DNA of 64,000 bases from Leucocoprinus leucothites (GCA_013368445.1 JAACJO010000008.1:1178001-1242000); one strand, 5' to 3'; counted from the stretch's first letter, positions 11,569 to 24,768 are shown. Numbers and translations are program-made. Notes: generated by a model not told the origin, from the letters alone.

Positions 11569-13826
11569 TCAACGAACACCAGAGCCCATCGCAGCCGCAT
11601 TATTACCGCGCTCAACTCGGGCCTCTGCTCGTCTCCGAAGATATGTTTTACGCTTCCGAGCTTTACGTTCTTTGTGAGCTTCTACGTCTGCCTTGTACGC
11701 GGACTCGAGTTGGGAGTGCAGATGGTGCAGTTTTAGTCGATCATAGGAAGCCTGTGAAGAACCAAGTTGGATTGAGAGGAATAACTCGAAGAGGTTGTGG
11801 GCGTACATGTAATTTGGCAGCAATATCAGTATACTTCATCTCATGCGCCAATAATCTCTGAAACAATTCTTCAAGATGCTGTTCTGTCAATTTTTTGCGC
11901 TTTTCGACAAATTCACGAAGGGCAGTTAGGCGTTGTATCGTTCTAATCAAATTGTGAGGGTCAGAGATTATGCTGCTCTCTCTGAAAGTAACGCACGTTC
12001 TAAACGACACCAACCGAAGTTCAAACTTTTCCTGCCACTCCGCCGTCCGAATGTCCAAATGTGACTGAGGGATATTCCGCCTTCTATCAATCGCTTCTTG
12101 CACATCTAACAGAGCCGCTTCGACGCGATATGTCACGTCTATATGCTTTCTAAGAAAATACACAGTACACATCCGGATGAAGAACTGCAAAACCAAGAAA
12201 AATCAGTGTCAAGCAAAGAGACGAAAGATAACGACGTACATCTCGTAAAGCCAAAATGTCCCTCAGCCCAGTGTTCACATGCTTCAACATCTGCAATAAA
12301 CTCTGCGTCTCCAGATCTAGCTCCTCAGATTCGTGGTGTACCTCTGGTTCAGGTTGGGGATCAGCTGGGGGAGGAGCAGACGGTGGTGGTGCTGATGGTG
12401 GTGGTGGCGGTGGAGCGGGTAAAGCAGCAGTGGGCGGGGGAGGCGCATTCAACGGGACATCCAAATCCATAGGAATACCCAGCTGCACATCCAACCCAAC
12501 ACGATGACGATGCGCACGCCCAAATCCATGCCCACTCACATTCCCATTTCCCCTCCCAACACCAATCTCACTAAACCCAGGAGTCGAATTCATCATCGTC
12601 TTTGGAATACTGAAATTCGTCCCGCCTGGGGACAACACAACCTCTTCAACGCGTTTAGGTCTCGGTGGTGGAGTCGTAGCAGGTGGTAAAGGACTCGTCA
12701 CTTCAAACTGTTCTTGTACCGGACTATGAAACATCGCTAATCGGTTCTGCGAATCGAGTCCTGAACTCTCCAACGAGTTTTTTCTCGGCGACTCTATCAT
12801 CATCTTCTGTTCTCCAGGACCCTCCTCAACTTCTCGAATCTCCTCAATCTTGCCTGTTCCGCGGAAATACGCTTTGCCAGCCGCATCAAACGCCCAACTT
12901 CCTTCGATGTCATAATGGTCCACAGCTTTAGGTTTTCCTGAGAAAGAAGCAAAACCAGTAGAGGCACGAGGACGACGTCCACCAGGGCTGGTCGGTGGGA
13001 CAGCATCGTAACTCCGTCGACTCCGATTCCGATGCGAAGGCAACGGCACGGGTGGCGCAGACGGAGGAGGAGAAGGATGAGGAGGGGGAGAGTGATTGTG
13101 GGGTTGCTGGGGTTGATAGAAGTCTGAACTGCTGGAAACCAGATCAACCGGAGAAAGGGCGTCTCGGTGGACCACAATCGGCGTCGATGTCGCATTGACT
13201 CCAGGTCTACTCCCCGCATTAGACCCTCCTCCAATCCCAAAACTAAACGCGGGTGCATCATCTTCATCAAGAATACTAGGAGAGCGAAGTTCAACTTCCA
13301 TTTCTTCAATCTCCAGTTGATCATTGGACCTTCCTCTCTCCTCCCCTTCGTATAAATGTGGCCGCTCGAAGAAATTGGAATGATAGGTAACAGTATTCTT
13401 GCTGATCAGATGTGGCGTCCGAGTATCGCTTTCAGGGGTATATATCTCCACTGTTCCACCTCCCGCCCTGGACAGAGAACGCTGTGCTCCCACACCCACC
13501 CCTTCGCCACCTCCACGCGGGCCAGTGTTGATTCTGAGACTACGACTCGGCCGCTCGCGTGAAGGTTGGTTGTCAGAGGGACGGCCGCCAAAAGACGTTG
13601 ATTTGAAACCGTTTCCCTCCTGCGCGCTACGCACCAACGTAGGCGATTCGTTCTCGTCGACCAATGAGCCTTGTTCAGAAACGTAATACTTGCTTGGAGT
13701 AGAGGCATACGAGGACTTGTTGGTGGCCACCGTTAGACCTGCACTGCTCTTCTTCACCACCAGAGGCAGACGCGGTAACGGCTTCGACTTGCTCGCAGTC
13801 CCCACCATCGCCTTTGTTTTGGACAT
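11569..13826 (-). CDS. Unrecognised Pro-rich protein with C-terminal coiled coil
   Basis: The ATG is at 13826-13824 (MSKTKAMVGTASKSKPLPRLP). A first exon of about 530 codons is low in structure: Ser/Pro/Gly-rich, with a possible folded patch (VDHYDIEGSWAFDAAGKAYFRG) and a long polyproline and alanine run near 12360-12430. After an intron the C-terminal part is helical and charged (RVEAALLDVQEAIDRRRN, LTALREFVEKRKKLTEQH, LEELFQRLLAHEMKYTDIA), which suggests a coiled coil. A 55-nt intron near 11750-11804 joins KLH to ASYDRLKLHHLHSQLESAY. The end is strongly basic (KERKARKRKTYLRRRAEARVER). A further intron near 11935-11995 is likely, since it removes an odd stretch while keeping the frame. No family is recognised. 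A cytoskeletal or scaffold role would be a guess from architecture alone. Confidence 0.7.
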
Positions 13827-14738
13827 TTCCACTGTCCCTTGTGATAAACCCAGAAAGAAAACTGTTGATACAACAAGAAGAAGAAAAGTAGTCGCGTTCT
13901 AGAGAGAAAGAGAAAGAGAGAGAGAGCGTATGGTGTGGGCTGTGGAGTGCTGTGTCGTGACAGGGTTCGTGAATGGGGCCGGGCAAAATAACAAGTTATG
14001 TTTGTGCTTAAAGGAGCCAAGTTGAAGTTGAGGCAGGCTTGTTGATTTGGAGTCGGACACCTGTCAACTAACTTGTCAACTTATTCCGAGCTTTTTGCCC
14101 ACGGCTTCTTCCCCCACACTCACACTTCTCCGGCCGGAATTACTTGTCGACGATATGGCAACCCGAAGTCGCGTTCTTGTTGTTCTCTTGTCGCTGATCC
14201 TTTGTTCCACGACTCCTCCGTGGGTTTATGCACACAAAGAATAACCATTAGCATCCGGTTCATCGGGAAGCGCCTTTGTACGTTATTCTCTCGGACTCTC
14301 GGGGCTAGCAACAGGACCCTGCACGAGAAATTGAAGAACCAAGTGTCCATGTTATCACTCGACAAAAAGGGAACAAAAAAATACAAAGAGAAAAGGAAAT
14401 AAAGCAAGTAAGTAAACAAGATGAAAACGAAAGATGGATAGGCATAAAGTAGCAAAGAAAGCACTGCATGAGTAGATCCCATAATCCAAAATTCCAGCAT
14501 TCACCGTCCTACTACCCTGACAGCGTCAACCACCTCACAAACACAACCGATCATATGTCAAAACCACACCAATCTAGAAGAGAACATCAGTCCATTTCCA
14601 AGAGTTCCAAGATGGCTTTCACGCTAATCTCACCTCTACCATTAACTCCCACCAATCACAATCATAACCCACACTACACATCTCCTTCGCCACCGCCGAC
14701 TCGGAACCCACACCGCCGAAAAAGAAACCCCACCAAAA
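13827..14738. other. Intergenic region between two minus-strand genes
   Basis: This stretch contains an AG-rich run near 13900-13925 (AGAGAGAA-type), a purine-rich patch near 14365-14410, and otherwise nothing coding. It should hold the promoter of the coiled-coil gene and the 3' UTR of the F-BAR gene. Confidence 0.4.
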
Positions 14739-16612
14739 TTAAAACAAGCGCGTAAAGTTCATAGGGAAAATAGTCTTCCCCTCCACCCTTCTGGCTTCAT
14801 CCAACAATTCCCCACTCCACCACCCATCCTCCGGCGCAGCTGTCACCGCAATGATGTCACCCGCCTGGAAATCAAACTCCTCATCAATCGTAGCTTTGTA
14901 GTCATACATCGCTTCCACTGAAACAGAAAAATCAATTCAGTCTCTGTATACACGTATGTCATCATATTTAATAGCGATGTGCACTCACCATAGAACAGGA
15001 CCTTGTTGTCAGATACCGGAGCTGCATCGTGACCATTGGACGTAGTAGGAGGGGGAGGTAAATTAGCTCCAGCCCTCACCGACGACGTTCGACTTGGCCT
15101 ATGCGTGGTAGGAGAGGTCGATGATGTCGGGGGACTGGCAGGGACAGGCACCGGTGGGGGTGGAATCGTGGGTGGCGGTTGCACAGGCGGTGGGTTCGGT
15201 GCTGGCACCGGCGCGGGTGCTGCAGGTTGCGCAGTATGCGCGTTTGTCTGCGGGCCAGGAGTAGGAGTGCCGTTTACTTGAGGAGCGGTAGGGACAACCT
15301 CTGTTACGGGGTACTCCTGATCAGGATAAGAAGACCTGGGCACTCGGTGGCTCTTGCGCTGGAAATTGGCGTACTGAGGCTTGGGGGCGGACGAAGCGTC
15401 GTTTGGATCAGATAGAGATGGCGCTTGTGGCATCTCGTTGCCAGAGCCATATTCTTCCGCGAAATTAAGGACATCGCGCTCAGGCTCGAATTGATCCAAT
15501 GCCTCCCGTATCCTCTCACAAGACTGTAAAAACATGTCAAACGAGGGTCATAGAAATTCGCAGAACCAACAACGCACCTGATCGTCACTGACACACAATG
15601 TCGAAACCTCATTTGCATACAACCACAAGTTATCCTTCATAAATTCCATCCTATCCTCCTCCAAATCATGACACGAATCACAGAAATTCTTCCACTCAGT
15701 CTGCCACTCCTCCAACAACTCCATCACAGTCTGCGTAAACGCCGCAAAGTCCTTCTCATTAGCCTTGACCGTCTCCCTCGTCCGATTCAGCTTAGCTTCC
15801 ACTCTCTGCTGGTCGACACCCGTCATGTACGTGAGTTGCTGTACAAATCCATTAATTCTCCCCCTGTCAATTCCATACTTTTCTCGAGCCTTGGCTGCGA
15901 AAGATTCCTGCGTGAGCCGGTTTTTAAGTTTCTTTTCCATATTAGCTTGGAAAGCCCGTCGGTGATTGATCTGTTTCATATGAAACTCGGCAGTCTGTTT
16001 CTCGAGAACATTACGCATGCGGTCTGCGAGTTCGAGGTGGCTGGTGGCTTGTGCCTCTGTCTCTCTACGTAGAATGTCCAGAGAAGCACGTAATTCCCTG
16101 TTTACGTTTCTCAGAGATCGCGTTTACGTCGGAGATAAATAGAAACGGCGACTCACCCGACTTCGTCGATGCCGATAGGGATTTGAGAGAGTTTGGCCAA
16201 CTTCTGAGCATATTCTTCTTCGATATTCGTCCTAGTAGCGATCAGGATCAGCAAAACAGGCCCCTAACTATATCCCTCCTCCCCGCAGAAATTTACAACA
16301 GCAATCCACTTAAAATTCATATAATCAAGTACTTTTTTCTTCGCCATAACAACGGGAGGGGAAAGGAGGGAAAAACACATGCAACGCTACTTACCTCTCC
16401 TGCCAGAAATTCCTCAGCTCATCAGTCGTCCTCTCGGCCCCTCTCATCCTTGCAAATAGGACATTCGGGCCAGAATCTCCAGATCCCCAAAAGGCATTAC
16501 AAAAGTCGCGATTCTCGTAGCCATGAAACGGATCGACGCCATTTATGCGCTGAGGGGCATACCTGGTGAGAGAAGTAACACTCTGCTGAGCACGGAGCTG
16601 GGACGCCTGCAT
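14739..16612 (-). CDS. F-BAR and SH3 domain protein (Cdc15/Hof1/Imp2-like)
   Basis: F-BAR/SH3 proteins bind membranes and organise actin, for example at the cytokinetic ring. The start at 16612 gives MQASQLRAQQS and then DPFHGYENRDFCNAFWG, the usual F-BAR opening, followed by the helix TTDELRNFWQER. After introns the F-BAR helices continue (EEYAQKLAKLSQIPIG; QTAEFHMKQINHRRAFQANM; KFYGID-type KAREKYGIDRGRINGF; MELLEEWQTEWKNFCDSCHD). A long Pro/Ala-rich linker follows (about 15000-15300). The C-terminal SH3 domain has all hallmarks: ALYDY-like AMYDYKA, EEFDFQAGD, DGWWSGELL and FPMNFTRLF, then TAA at 14741-14739. In fungi this layout is typical of cytokinesis and septation proteins, but SH3-bearing F-BAR endocytic proteins are an alternative. 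Confidence 0.88.
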
Positions 16613-17049
16613 GTGTGTTGCGTATGCGTGTGTGTGGGTGTATGTACGACGACCAAGCGAGTGTGAGTGGGTGGTCGGTAGGGAGAGGAGGAGAAGAGGA
16701 GGAGAGATGATGATGTTGCGTTGGAGGATGTAGGGTGACAGATATTTGATGTGAGAGATGTGATCTTGGGTCTCTCCACTTCAGTCCTCCAATTTTCTCG
16801 TTTTATCCCGCGCCCCTTGCCACAATAGCCGCTCATCCTTGACTGCGCCGCTTCACCAGTACATGCCTCATCACGCATATGAGCTCTCCCCGCTGTATGG
16901 TGCACCGTGCACAGACCATCTCACTTTCGACTTTTAGAGATTTATTGGCAGTGGGAATCAACCAAGCGGTGCGGGAAATTCACCGAGACCGCCGCGCGAA
17001 CAATCAGATATTACACACACACTACATTGAAATCACTACCGCTTATTGA
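16613..17049. other. Intergenic region
   Basis: This is a TG/CA-rich stretch (about 16610-16680) upstream of the F-BAR gene, followed by the 3' side of ELP1. No gene is supported. Confidence 0.4.
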
Positions 17050-20000
17050 CTAAGTATACAATCGCATCTTCCACCCATCGTTCTTCCGCATCTCCGGCTT
17101 GGGAACACGCTCGACCGGATTTACTCTCCGATTCCTCTCGAACTCTTCCATTCTACTCGCCCATGTACTATCCGGCGAAGGGAGGGGAAGCGCTGTTGCA
17201 CCGCCCGCAGCCGCCTCAGCGTCAGGCTCGCCCTGTTGACCCTCAGGCTGCGGCTTCATCCAAATTTCAGTGACAGCACTTCCGAGTTCTTCCTCCAGAC
17301 TCTCAATGTCCTTTTGCAATTTCCCGCCCTCCTCCCGATGCTCGGTGCTGAATTGTATCAAATGGGGTAAGAGATTCTGTACCTCGTCTAGAAATACTGT
17401 CAACAACACACATTGTCAAGTTAATAAAAGAAACGTGTCAATGCTGTACCTTGCGTGTTTTTAAACCTTTCTATCAATTTCCCAACAGACTTGAGAAGAT
17501 ACTCTTCTTCGTCAACAGTACCTTTCCTCCCAGACCCAGCCTTCCGCTCTAGTTTTCTCTTACTCCTCGAGCTTCGTTTTGACGTTCGTGAAGCCGTTGA
17601 CGGAGCAACAGTGTACCTTGTAAATGTCGTCGGAGCCATAGAAACATCAGTCATTACATCCACATTCACTAGTGCAGGGTCTTCCGTGCCATAGAACGCA
17701 TCTATAACAAATCACAACGACAGCCCGATATCAGCAAAGCTTAGATCGCCGGAACAGAATTGCTGCGATCCAGACAGCGGGGTACGGCGGTAGAGAGGTG
17801 ATTGCGTAAAGGACTTACCGGGTTCCTCAATTTTCTTGATACGCAGTTCTCTAATTCTATTCACTTGTTTCCGGATCTGTTCTCTCATCTCCGTGATATC
17901 CTCTGTAAACTGTGCTTTGCTCTCTAGTGCAGCAGGATATACCACATCCTCCAACAACTCCTGTTTCTTATTGAGCACGATCTAAACGGGTTTTGTTCAC
18001 CATCAGTGGATGGCGTTGATACACCAATTTGACTGAGACGACACTTTACCACTCTACGAGCTTCAGAAAAGCTATTCCCACCTACAAGCGCAATCACGGC
18101 CTCTCTGACATCCTTCGCATAGTCAAGTAGCACTCGTGCAGCCTCCGGATGTCGTTTCTTGGATACCAGGTCCTCTAAGGACCATTGTTGAGAGGGAAAC
18201 GGACAGGACATGGCACAGATCAAACAAGTTCATCACGTCAAAAAGGGAAAAGAAGTTATGAGCAAATAAATGTCCTACTCACCTGCAACACGATATGCAG
18301 TATCCACGAGCTCTGTATCCGACATGTCGTTCAGCACGGCGAGCATAAACAGCTCTTGCCATTCCAGCGCTTTCTCATGCGCTACCATAGCTTTTCGAGG
18401 TTTGTTTGCCTCGATGAACACTACATGAAAAATGATCCGTTCATCAGCACTCAACTCACATCAATCAAATATCAAAGACTCCGCATACCCGAGGCAGCTT
18501 GCCTGAACTCTCTTCTTTCATACAACCAGTCTCCGTAAATCTCGAGAATTCTCTACGATGACGAGAATGTGATATGTCAGTACAGACATATCGAATTCGA
18601 AACCAGTGGGACATAACGCCGCGGATGACATACGCCAAATGACATGTATCCACATACAGCCGAGGGAAACAAGAGAAAACAAGATAGCAGAGAAAAGAAG
18701 CACAACAAACGCACCTCGTAACGATCAGTATTCTTCCAAATGTTCAACGCAGCTTCGTGTAACTGATATTTCTCAATATAGTCAACCGCTTCTTCAAATC
18801 TCTCGGGACCTGCCAAAAATAGTAACGAAACATCATCATAAAGGACACAACACACGACGTCAGTTTTCTTCTTCGGTTGCACGGACAGGAGGAATGAGAA
18901 TATAGCTTACCCGCGAAACTCAGATTCCGAAGGGCTTTCGGATACCTCCGTAAATGATCATCAATCCTAAACCTCTGATAATACTTGTCCAATGCGCGTA
19001 GTTCGCGAAGGAAAGGAAGATACTCCCTCGGATCCTAAAATCACCACATCGTACCAGTGCACGGTAGAAGAGTTAGATCAGCAATTGTACATGAAGGTGA
19101 GAAGAAAGTCAAACCTTCTGCGCGTGCTGTGCAATCATCAACACCAAGCTAAAATCGTACATCCCCAATGCAGTATCAAACAACCTATCCGCATCAACAA
19201 GGAAGATGATGTATTTCACTGCATCCTCAACTACCCCCGAATCAGTGTCTAAAAAACTAAATCAACAAAATGCAATGGGAAAGCACAGCGTCCATGATGG
19301 CCGATAAATGAATTGTGAAGGTCTCACCTCGGAGACGGAGCAGAAGGGACAGCCCAGCCTCATGATCCGGTGGAGATTTTACAACGTATGCAGTGAGGAT
19401 GGAGTTGACGTATTTGACTAGATTGAGACGTTCGAGCTCTATCCGTACAGCATCGCAGATCTCAGAGAGAGACTCTGGCGAATGTGTACCTTGACTGAAC
19501 AAAAGTGGTGGTTAGACTGAGCTAGGTGTTTGGGTAGATAATTATAGGAAGGAGCGTACCCAACGCTGGTCAGGAAGAGATTGAGATGATCAGCCTCATG
19601 CACCTGTTCCACGAAACTCGCCACACTTTGCAGGAACTTTGCTCGGTCATGCTCCACGATGACATTCAAGTCAATCCGGTGCTTCCGGCAAGCAAAGAAC
19701 GCCTTCCTGTACTCTCCTCTGAAGCGACGAAGCAGGACGTCAGTACACCTCCATTGCTCACATGTACCAAGTACTCACGCGTCTAGGTCCTGCTTGACAA
19801 CCTCCATAACAAGCGGCCTTGGATTAATCGTCTCTAAGTTCCCTCTGGGCATCTGCAACACCAGGCTCATCGTACTCGGCACGGCAGTGACAATCCGCGA
19901 CCCTCTCTCAACTCTCCTTTGCGGCCATTCCTTGGCAGCTTCTTTCACAGCATCGCCGTTCTCGTCACCTATGAGTTTATTCACAGATAATAGCGGAACA

Positions 20001-22509
20001 AAGATGGCATCGTGAGTTGTCGCAGTGTAGATTATGAACCCCGAGGCGATGCTGAACGATGTGGCGTTTGAAGCGATTGTTGTTGAGTCGTATGTTGGTC
20101 GTGCTGCATAGAGTTTCCCTGATTTAGCGAGGCCAAGGAAGAGCTTGTCTCGTAGGTTGTCATGAGTTACATCCGCGACCTGGGTCTGAGAGCAGAACTC
20201 GGGGAAGTACGAGACCTTCTCAAGTGAGCCTTCCAGCTCGGGCGTGACTAACAATGGGACAAGTCAGGAATTCATCTCATGTAAAACCAGATATTACACG
20301 TACATTGATAGATCTCTCCGGTCGACCCCTGCAAGTACTCTCCGGCATCATCTAAAATCCTCAGATTTCTCTTCTCCAACTCAAACACTTGCCTGACTGC
20401 CGAATCACCTTCCAGTTTGATTGATCCAACCAGATCCTGATTAAGACGCGTTCCGAGCACAATAATGGTCCACGTGTTCGCCGGTGCTGACTTAACCGTG
20501 ACTTGCCTCCATTGCGCAAGTTTATCCTCCTCAGCCACAAATCCAGACCAGGCTTTCACCTGATCAAAAACTTTGCCTCGACCAGGACCTAGCCGTGTGT
20601 GCATTTCCCAAATTTCAAGGTAGCCTGTTTGCCACAGGATTGCAAGAGCGTCGTTTTCACGAGAGAAGCTTGTGTGAATAGGTGTTTTAGCCGGGTACCT
20701 TACGTGTGGAGGAAGACTAGGAGCGAGTGGAAGCTGAAGAGAAGACATTGGCGGTGGAACATTTTGAGTTCTGAATGGCGTGAGTAGGATAGATGCTGCC
20801 AAGGAAAGAAATAAGATAAGGGCTGGAGTTCAGTAGAGTTGTAGACGTACAGCCATCAAAGACAGCAACGCTACCAGAATCGAATGGAGGTTGTGAAGGC
20901 GATGAGAAGGTTTCCCAAGAATACGCTCTATGGATGACCTGGGCTTTGGACACTGAGACAAGGACACACACAAGAGACAACGAGGACATACTAGGAGTAG
21001 TGAGGATAAGGTAGGACGGGTTCTCAGGATGCCAGTCAACGGAAGAGAACCTTCCCGGTTCTCCAGCTTGCGAGTTGGGCGCCGGAATTTCCTGTTTCAG
21101 ATACCTGGAGAAAATTAGTCTCATACCGATTTATCGAAACCGGGCACCAACCAATGATAATTCCCAGCCGTCCAGAGCTGCACTGTATCTTGTTGAGTGG
21201 TGGGTTGGAATGTTTATCAAAAACAACGCACCCATATCTCCTTCATCATGTTCAACCAATACTGACAGAATATTCGAGTCAGAGCTCCAAGCAGCCTCCT
21301 TGACTTTGTATCCCCACTTCCTCTCATCCGTGGTGTCCAGACCCTTAAACTTGCCGCCAATGTCCCTCATCCTCAAACCAAACTCTCCGTGTCTCAACCC
21401 ATTGCGCTCAAAGAATACGACATCATGTCTCTCAGCCCTCCCAGCCCCTCCTCCTTCGAAACCATACCTCTGCGTCCCGACAATCAAGTTGCCAGAAGGC
21501 CGCCAGACGAGGGTGTGCTCCAACCCTGGTACATCTTCTGATGTAGATTGAAGGGCAGCCTGCCGGTCGTATACTCGAAGAACACGTTTGACGAAGCTTT
21601 CAGAAGAGGACGAGCATGAAGAGACAACAAAGAATGCACCATCCCCGCGCCAGCTTATTCGGGGGAGACCATCATCGTCTGGACTTGAGCCAACTTTTAT
21701 CGTTGCCGATGTCTGTGCTGCTGCCTTTCCAAGTGAGCCATGAAACTGGGTTTGTTTAGAGCCCCAGCCAACGTTTATTGGTGCGTCTGTAAGGTTCGTG
21801 AGATGGAGAGTGAACAGGGAACGTCAGGGTCAAACTAGCGCACCATCTCCAAATTCAGTCGTATGAACCGAAGCTTCAGAAAGTACCTCGAACGATGATG
21901 TCATCAAGATTAATTTTCCTTCTCCTACGAAAACTTAAGAAGCTGCTTCCATTTATGCATCGAAAAAAAGTGTACGGACCTGTTACTAAAGCCAACAATG
22001 ATTCGTCTGGTGCCCAGGAGGCAGCAAGAATGCCAGGTTCAACTGTGCCTTCTACATCTGGCTAAAATAATCTTATCAGGTTCATTCACGTCAATTGCGG
22101 GGAAGACGCACGATGGGTTCAGGATCTTCAAGAGAAATCGTACTTATATCACCACCCGAAGTGATCACGACAATTCGTCTTGTCTCGGCAATGACTTTAA
22201 ACGACACTACTTGTTTCGATTTGGGATGTGAAGACGAGGCAACCGTAGAGAACATGGTCATTAGTGAAGGCTCCTTCAAACATTGTGAGCTAGACAGGTA
22301 TATAAAAGCAAAGTGTTATCTCGTACTTGAGTTAGGCCATCCGCATCAAAAGCACCAATCTTCCAAAGCTCAACATCCACCTCCCCGTCCAGATTCTGTC
22401 TCTCCGAAGTTACATATAAAACATTTTCATCTAGATCTAGGGTGGTGGCTGAAATGTTGAGATTTTCAAGCACAACTGCGCTATTCGCGATAAGGGCCAA
22501 GTTTCTCAT
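17050..22509 (-). CDS. ELP1: Elongator complex subunit Elp1 (Iki3)
   Basis: Elp1 is the largest scaffold subunit of Elongator, which modifies wobble uridines of tRNA (mcm5U, ncm5U). The start at 22509 gives MRNLALIANSAVVL, then ISATTLDLDENVLYVTSE, a family hallmark. Next come the WD40 pieces (VEPGILAASWAPDE; PISWRGDG-type; GRPSGNLIV-type) and the alpha-solenoid half (ILTAYVVKSPPDHEAG; PERFEEAVDYIEKYQLHEAAL; EIYGDWLYERREFRQAAS; ALEWQELFMLA; EDLVSKKRHPEAARVLLDYA). The C-terminal basic tRNA-binding stretch is present (SKRSSRSKRKLERKAGSG, then DEEEYLLKSVGKL), followed by the usual helical tail. The stop is TAG at 17052-17050. More than a dozen short introns are needed. Size and order match a full-length Elp1 of about 1,300 residues. 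Confidence 0.93.
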
Positions 22510-23228
22510 CTTCTAAGTAGATTCATAAAGCAAGCAGAGCAAAATCGGTTTTGGGGGAGGTAGAAGAATTTAAAGGATCTCTTGATCAATGCGTTTATGA
22601 GATCAGTTGTTTGTCCACAAACGGTTAGATAAACATCGGTTATCAAACTGGAAGTTCCAGCCACTGTTGGCGCGGAACGTTGATGCATGATGTTCCACTT
22701 GTTACTGGCGTCAGCTCCCAATTTCTCGGCTCGCAGTCGTCTTCTAGTACTCTCATAGTATCCTGTGCCAGATGGAGATCGATAATGTTGAAGGATTTGT
22801 CGTTTACAGTGGACTAAAGAGAGGACATTTCGCATTCGAGAAAACCGCGTCGTTGTGACTGTTGGAGCCCAGGCGGGCTCAACTGAAAGGGAGAATTTTA
22901 GGAAGGTGGATATCATGGTTCGTTCTTCAACTATGTGCAATCTCATTGCGTTCTGCTGACCCCGAGGCAGCCAGCATGCAGCTTCTCAATGTGCCGTCGG
23001 TACACCGAATCAAGCAGCTGGCCACTTTGATTTCAACCACAACCCCTATTTGCTTAGTGATCTTGTGAATATCCTCACTACGCGTATTTGACACAAAATC
23101 TGACGCAATCGCTTTGCTGAGAAATGTGGAAACGGTGGAACCCAATTCAGGTTTCGCGTTCTCACTCAAGGATTTATAAACAGGCCAAGCGTTGTCCACT
23201 CCTTGCCAAGTTCTCACAAACAAACGCC
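22510..23228 (-). other. Divergent promoter region of ELP1 and the GST, with possible minus-strand coding remnant
   Basis: Two long overlapping minus-strand open frames cover about 22506-22946 and 22927-23223. One has protein-like pieces (RTWQGVDNAWPVYKSLSEN, then TVSTFLSKAIASDF) that vaguely recall a helical-repeat protein such as a PPR protein. Neither starts with a good ATG, and a probable intron joins them near 22880. This could be a small unrecognised gene, a decayed gene, or chance in a divergent promoter region. I see no decisive evidence for any of these. Confidence 0.3.
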
Positions 23229-24203
23229 ATGTCTATCCCGGACGTACAAATCTATCCTCATGCCACTGGAGCAGCAGCGGAGACCGTTAAACAACATCAA
23301 TCACCACAGGAGTTGGTATTCTGGTCCGGCTGGGTATGGACCTCTTCAATCGAATTTGTATAATATGTGCGATAATTAATTCACATGTTTGGTGTCTACA
23401 TTTAGTTCTGCCCATTCGTTCAGCGAGCTTGGATTGCATTGGAGGAAAAGGGTATCCCCTATCAGTACAAGGAGGTCAACCCATACAAGAAAGAAAAGCA
23501 CTTCCTCGGTGCGTATCTATGGTTTCGCTATCACTCGGATACAAATAAGCGTACTGATTTCGGCCCCACCCCACACCAGATATCAACCCGAAAGGGCTGG
23601 TTCCTGCAGTCGAATATAATGGGAAAGCTCTATACGAATCGCTAGTCTTGCTTGAATTCCTCGAGGAGGCATATCCGTCACACTCGCCAAATCTTCTTCC
23701 TCCCGATCCCTATGACCGGGCCGTCGCCAGGATTTGGCTTGACCACATCACCAAAAACTATTTGTCCGCTTATCATCGCCTCATGCAATTCCAAGAGAAG
23801 GAGAGACAGGACGAGGCCCGCGAGGCGCTGTACGAAGCTCAACGAAAGCTGGTCAAACAAGTCAAAGGACCCTATTTCTTTGGCGACGAATTCAGCATCG
23901 TTGATGTCGCTGTGGTTCCTTGGGTACAGCGAGATTGGGTCCTCTCAGAAAATAGGGCGTACGATCGAAGTGCGGTAGGCGAAGCTTGGGTCAAATACGC
24001 AAAGGCCCTGACCGAGAGACCGAGTGTCCAAAAGACCCAAAGTGTGAGTGTCGAAAACCGGATCATAATAATTGACGGGGCAACGACTGAATGAGGTCAT
24101 ATAGCTCAGAGAAAACTATCTCCCAATCTACGGTCGGTACCTCACGAATGAGGCTCAAAGTGAAGCAGCCAAAGCAATAAGGGAAGGAAGAGCTATTCCT
24201 TGA
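23229..24203 (+). CDS. Glutathione S-transferase, omega-like
   Basis: The enzyme belongs to the thioredoxin-fold GST superfamily. Omega-like members use a Cys active site for thiol transfer or reduction. The start ATG at 23229 gives MSIPDVQIYPH. After an intron the active-site region reads FCPFVQRAWIALEEKGIPY, with the CPF motif at the head of helix 1. Next come the glutathione-binding strand INPKGLVPAVEYNG and the YESLVLLEFLEEAYP (ES motif) segment. The all-helical C-terminal domain is clear (DRAVARIWLDHITKNYL; GPYFFGDEFSIVDVAVVPW). After a last intron the end reads LRENYLPIYGRYL...EGRAIP, with TGA at 24201-24203. At least three introns are present. The length, about 265 residues, fits the family. 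Confidence 0.88.
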
Positions 24204-24588
24204 TGGGCGAGCGCCAAGATGGGAGTCAAGAGGGTTTGAGAGGAAAGAAAAGTTGCCAAGATCTATATATTTGCAAATAGTCATGTTAGTAGCTAAAGTA
24301 GTGGAACAGAGTGGCACGTTTATTTCTATAGTAGATGTTCAAGAGATCCAGGAAAGAATGATCCAATCCCAAATATTCAAACCATTACATTTCCATCAAC
24401 AAAATTGGAAGCTTGCTAGACAGGCTCTCCAAAGTGACGGCTGTTTTTGTGATACACACCCCACAGCTTGAGAAAAATGGTTGACAGGTGGTTCAGGACA
24501 CTCACCAGTATTTGAAACAACAGAGGGGAGGATTTGTGTCTCAGCCTACACGAATAGTGTTCATGATGTGCCAAATATTCAAAACAGT

Positions 24589-24618
24589 GTATTCATTCAG
24601 TCAGTATTCATTCAGTCA
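24589..24618 (+). repeat. 15-bp tandem duplication
   Basis: The unit GTATTCATTCAGTCA occurs twice in a row without mismatch. It may be a simple replication-slippage product or a footprint of mobile DNA. Confidence 0.8.
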
Positions 24619-24752
24619 GTGATCAGGCGGAGTTGAATTCCTTAATGTTTAACATCAAAATATGTTTATTGGTCCAGTTATTTAGTGATAGTAGACATAT
24701 ATATACTAAACTATTAATAAATCCTAGACCTCCTATTGGCCCACAAAGCGAT

Positions 24753-24768
24753 TTAGGGTTAGGGTTAG
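24753..24768 (+). repeat. Interstitial telomere-type repeat (TTAGGG x 2.7)
   Basis: The sequence is TTAGGGTTAGGGTTAG, the basidiomycete telomere unit in tandem. It is short, so chance or insertion during break repair are both possible. Confidence 0.75.
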
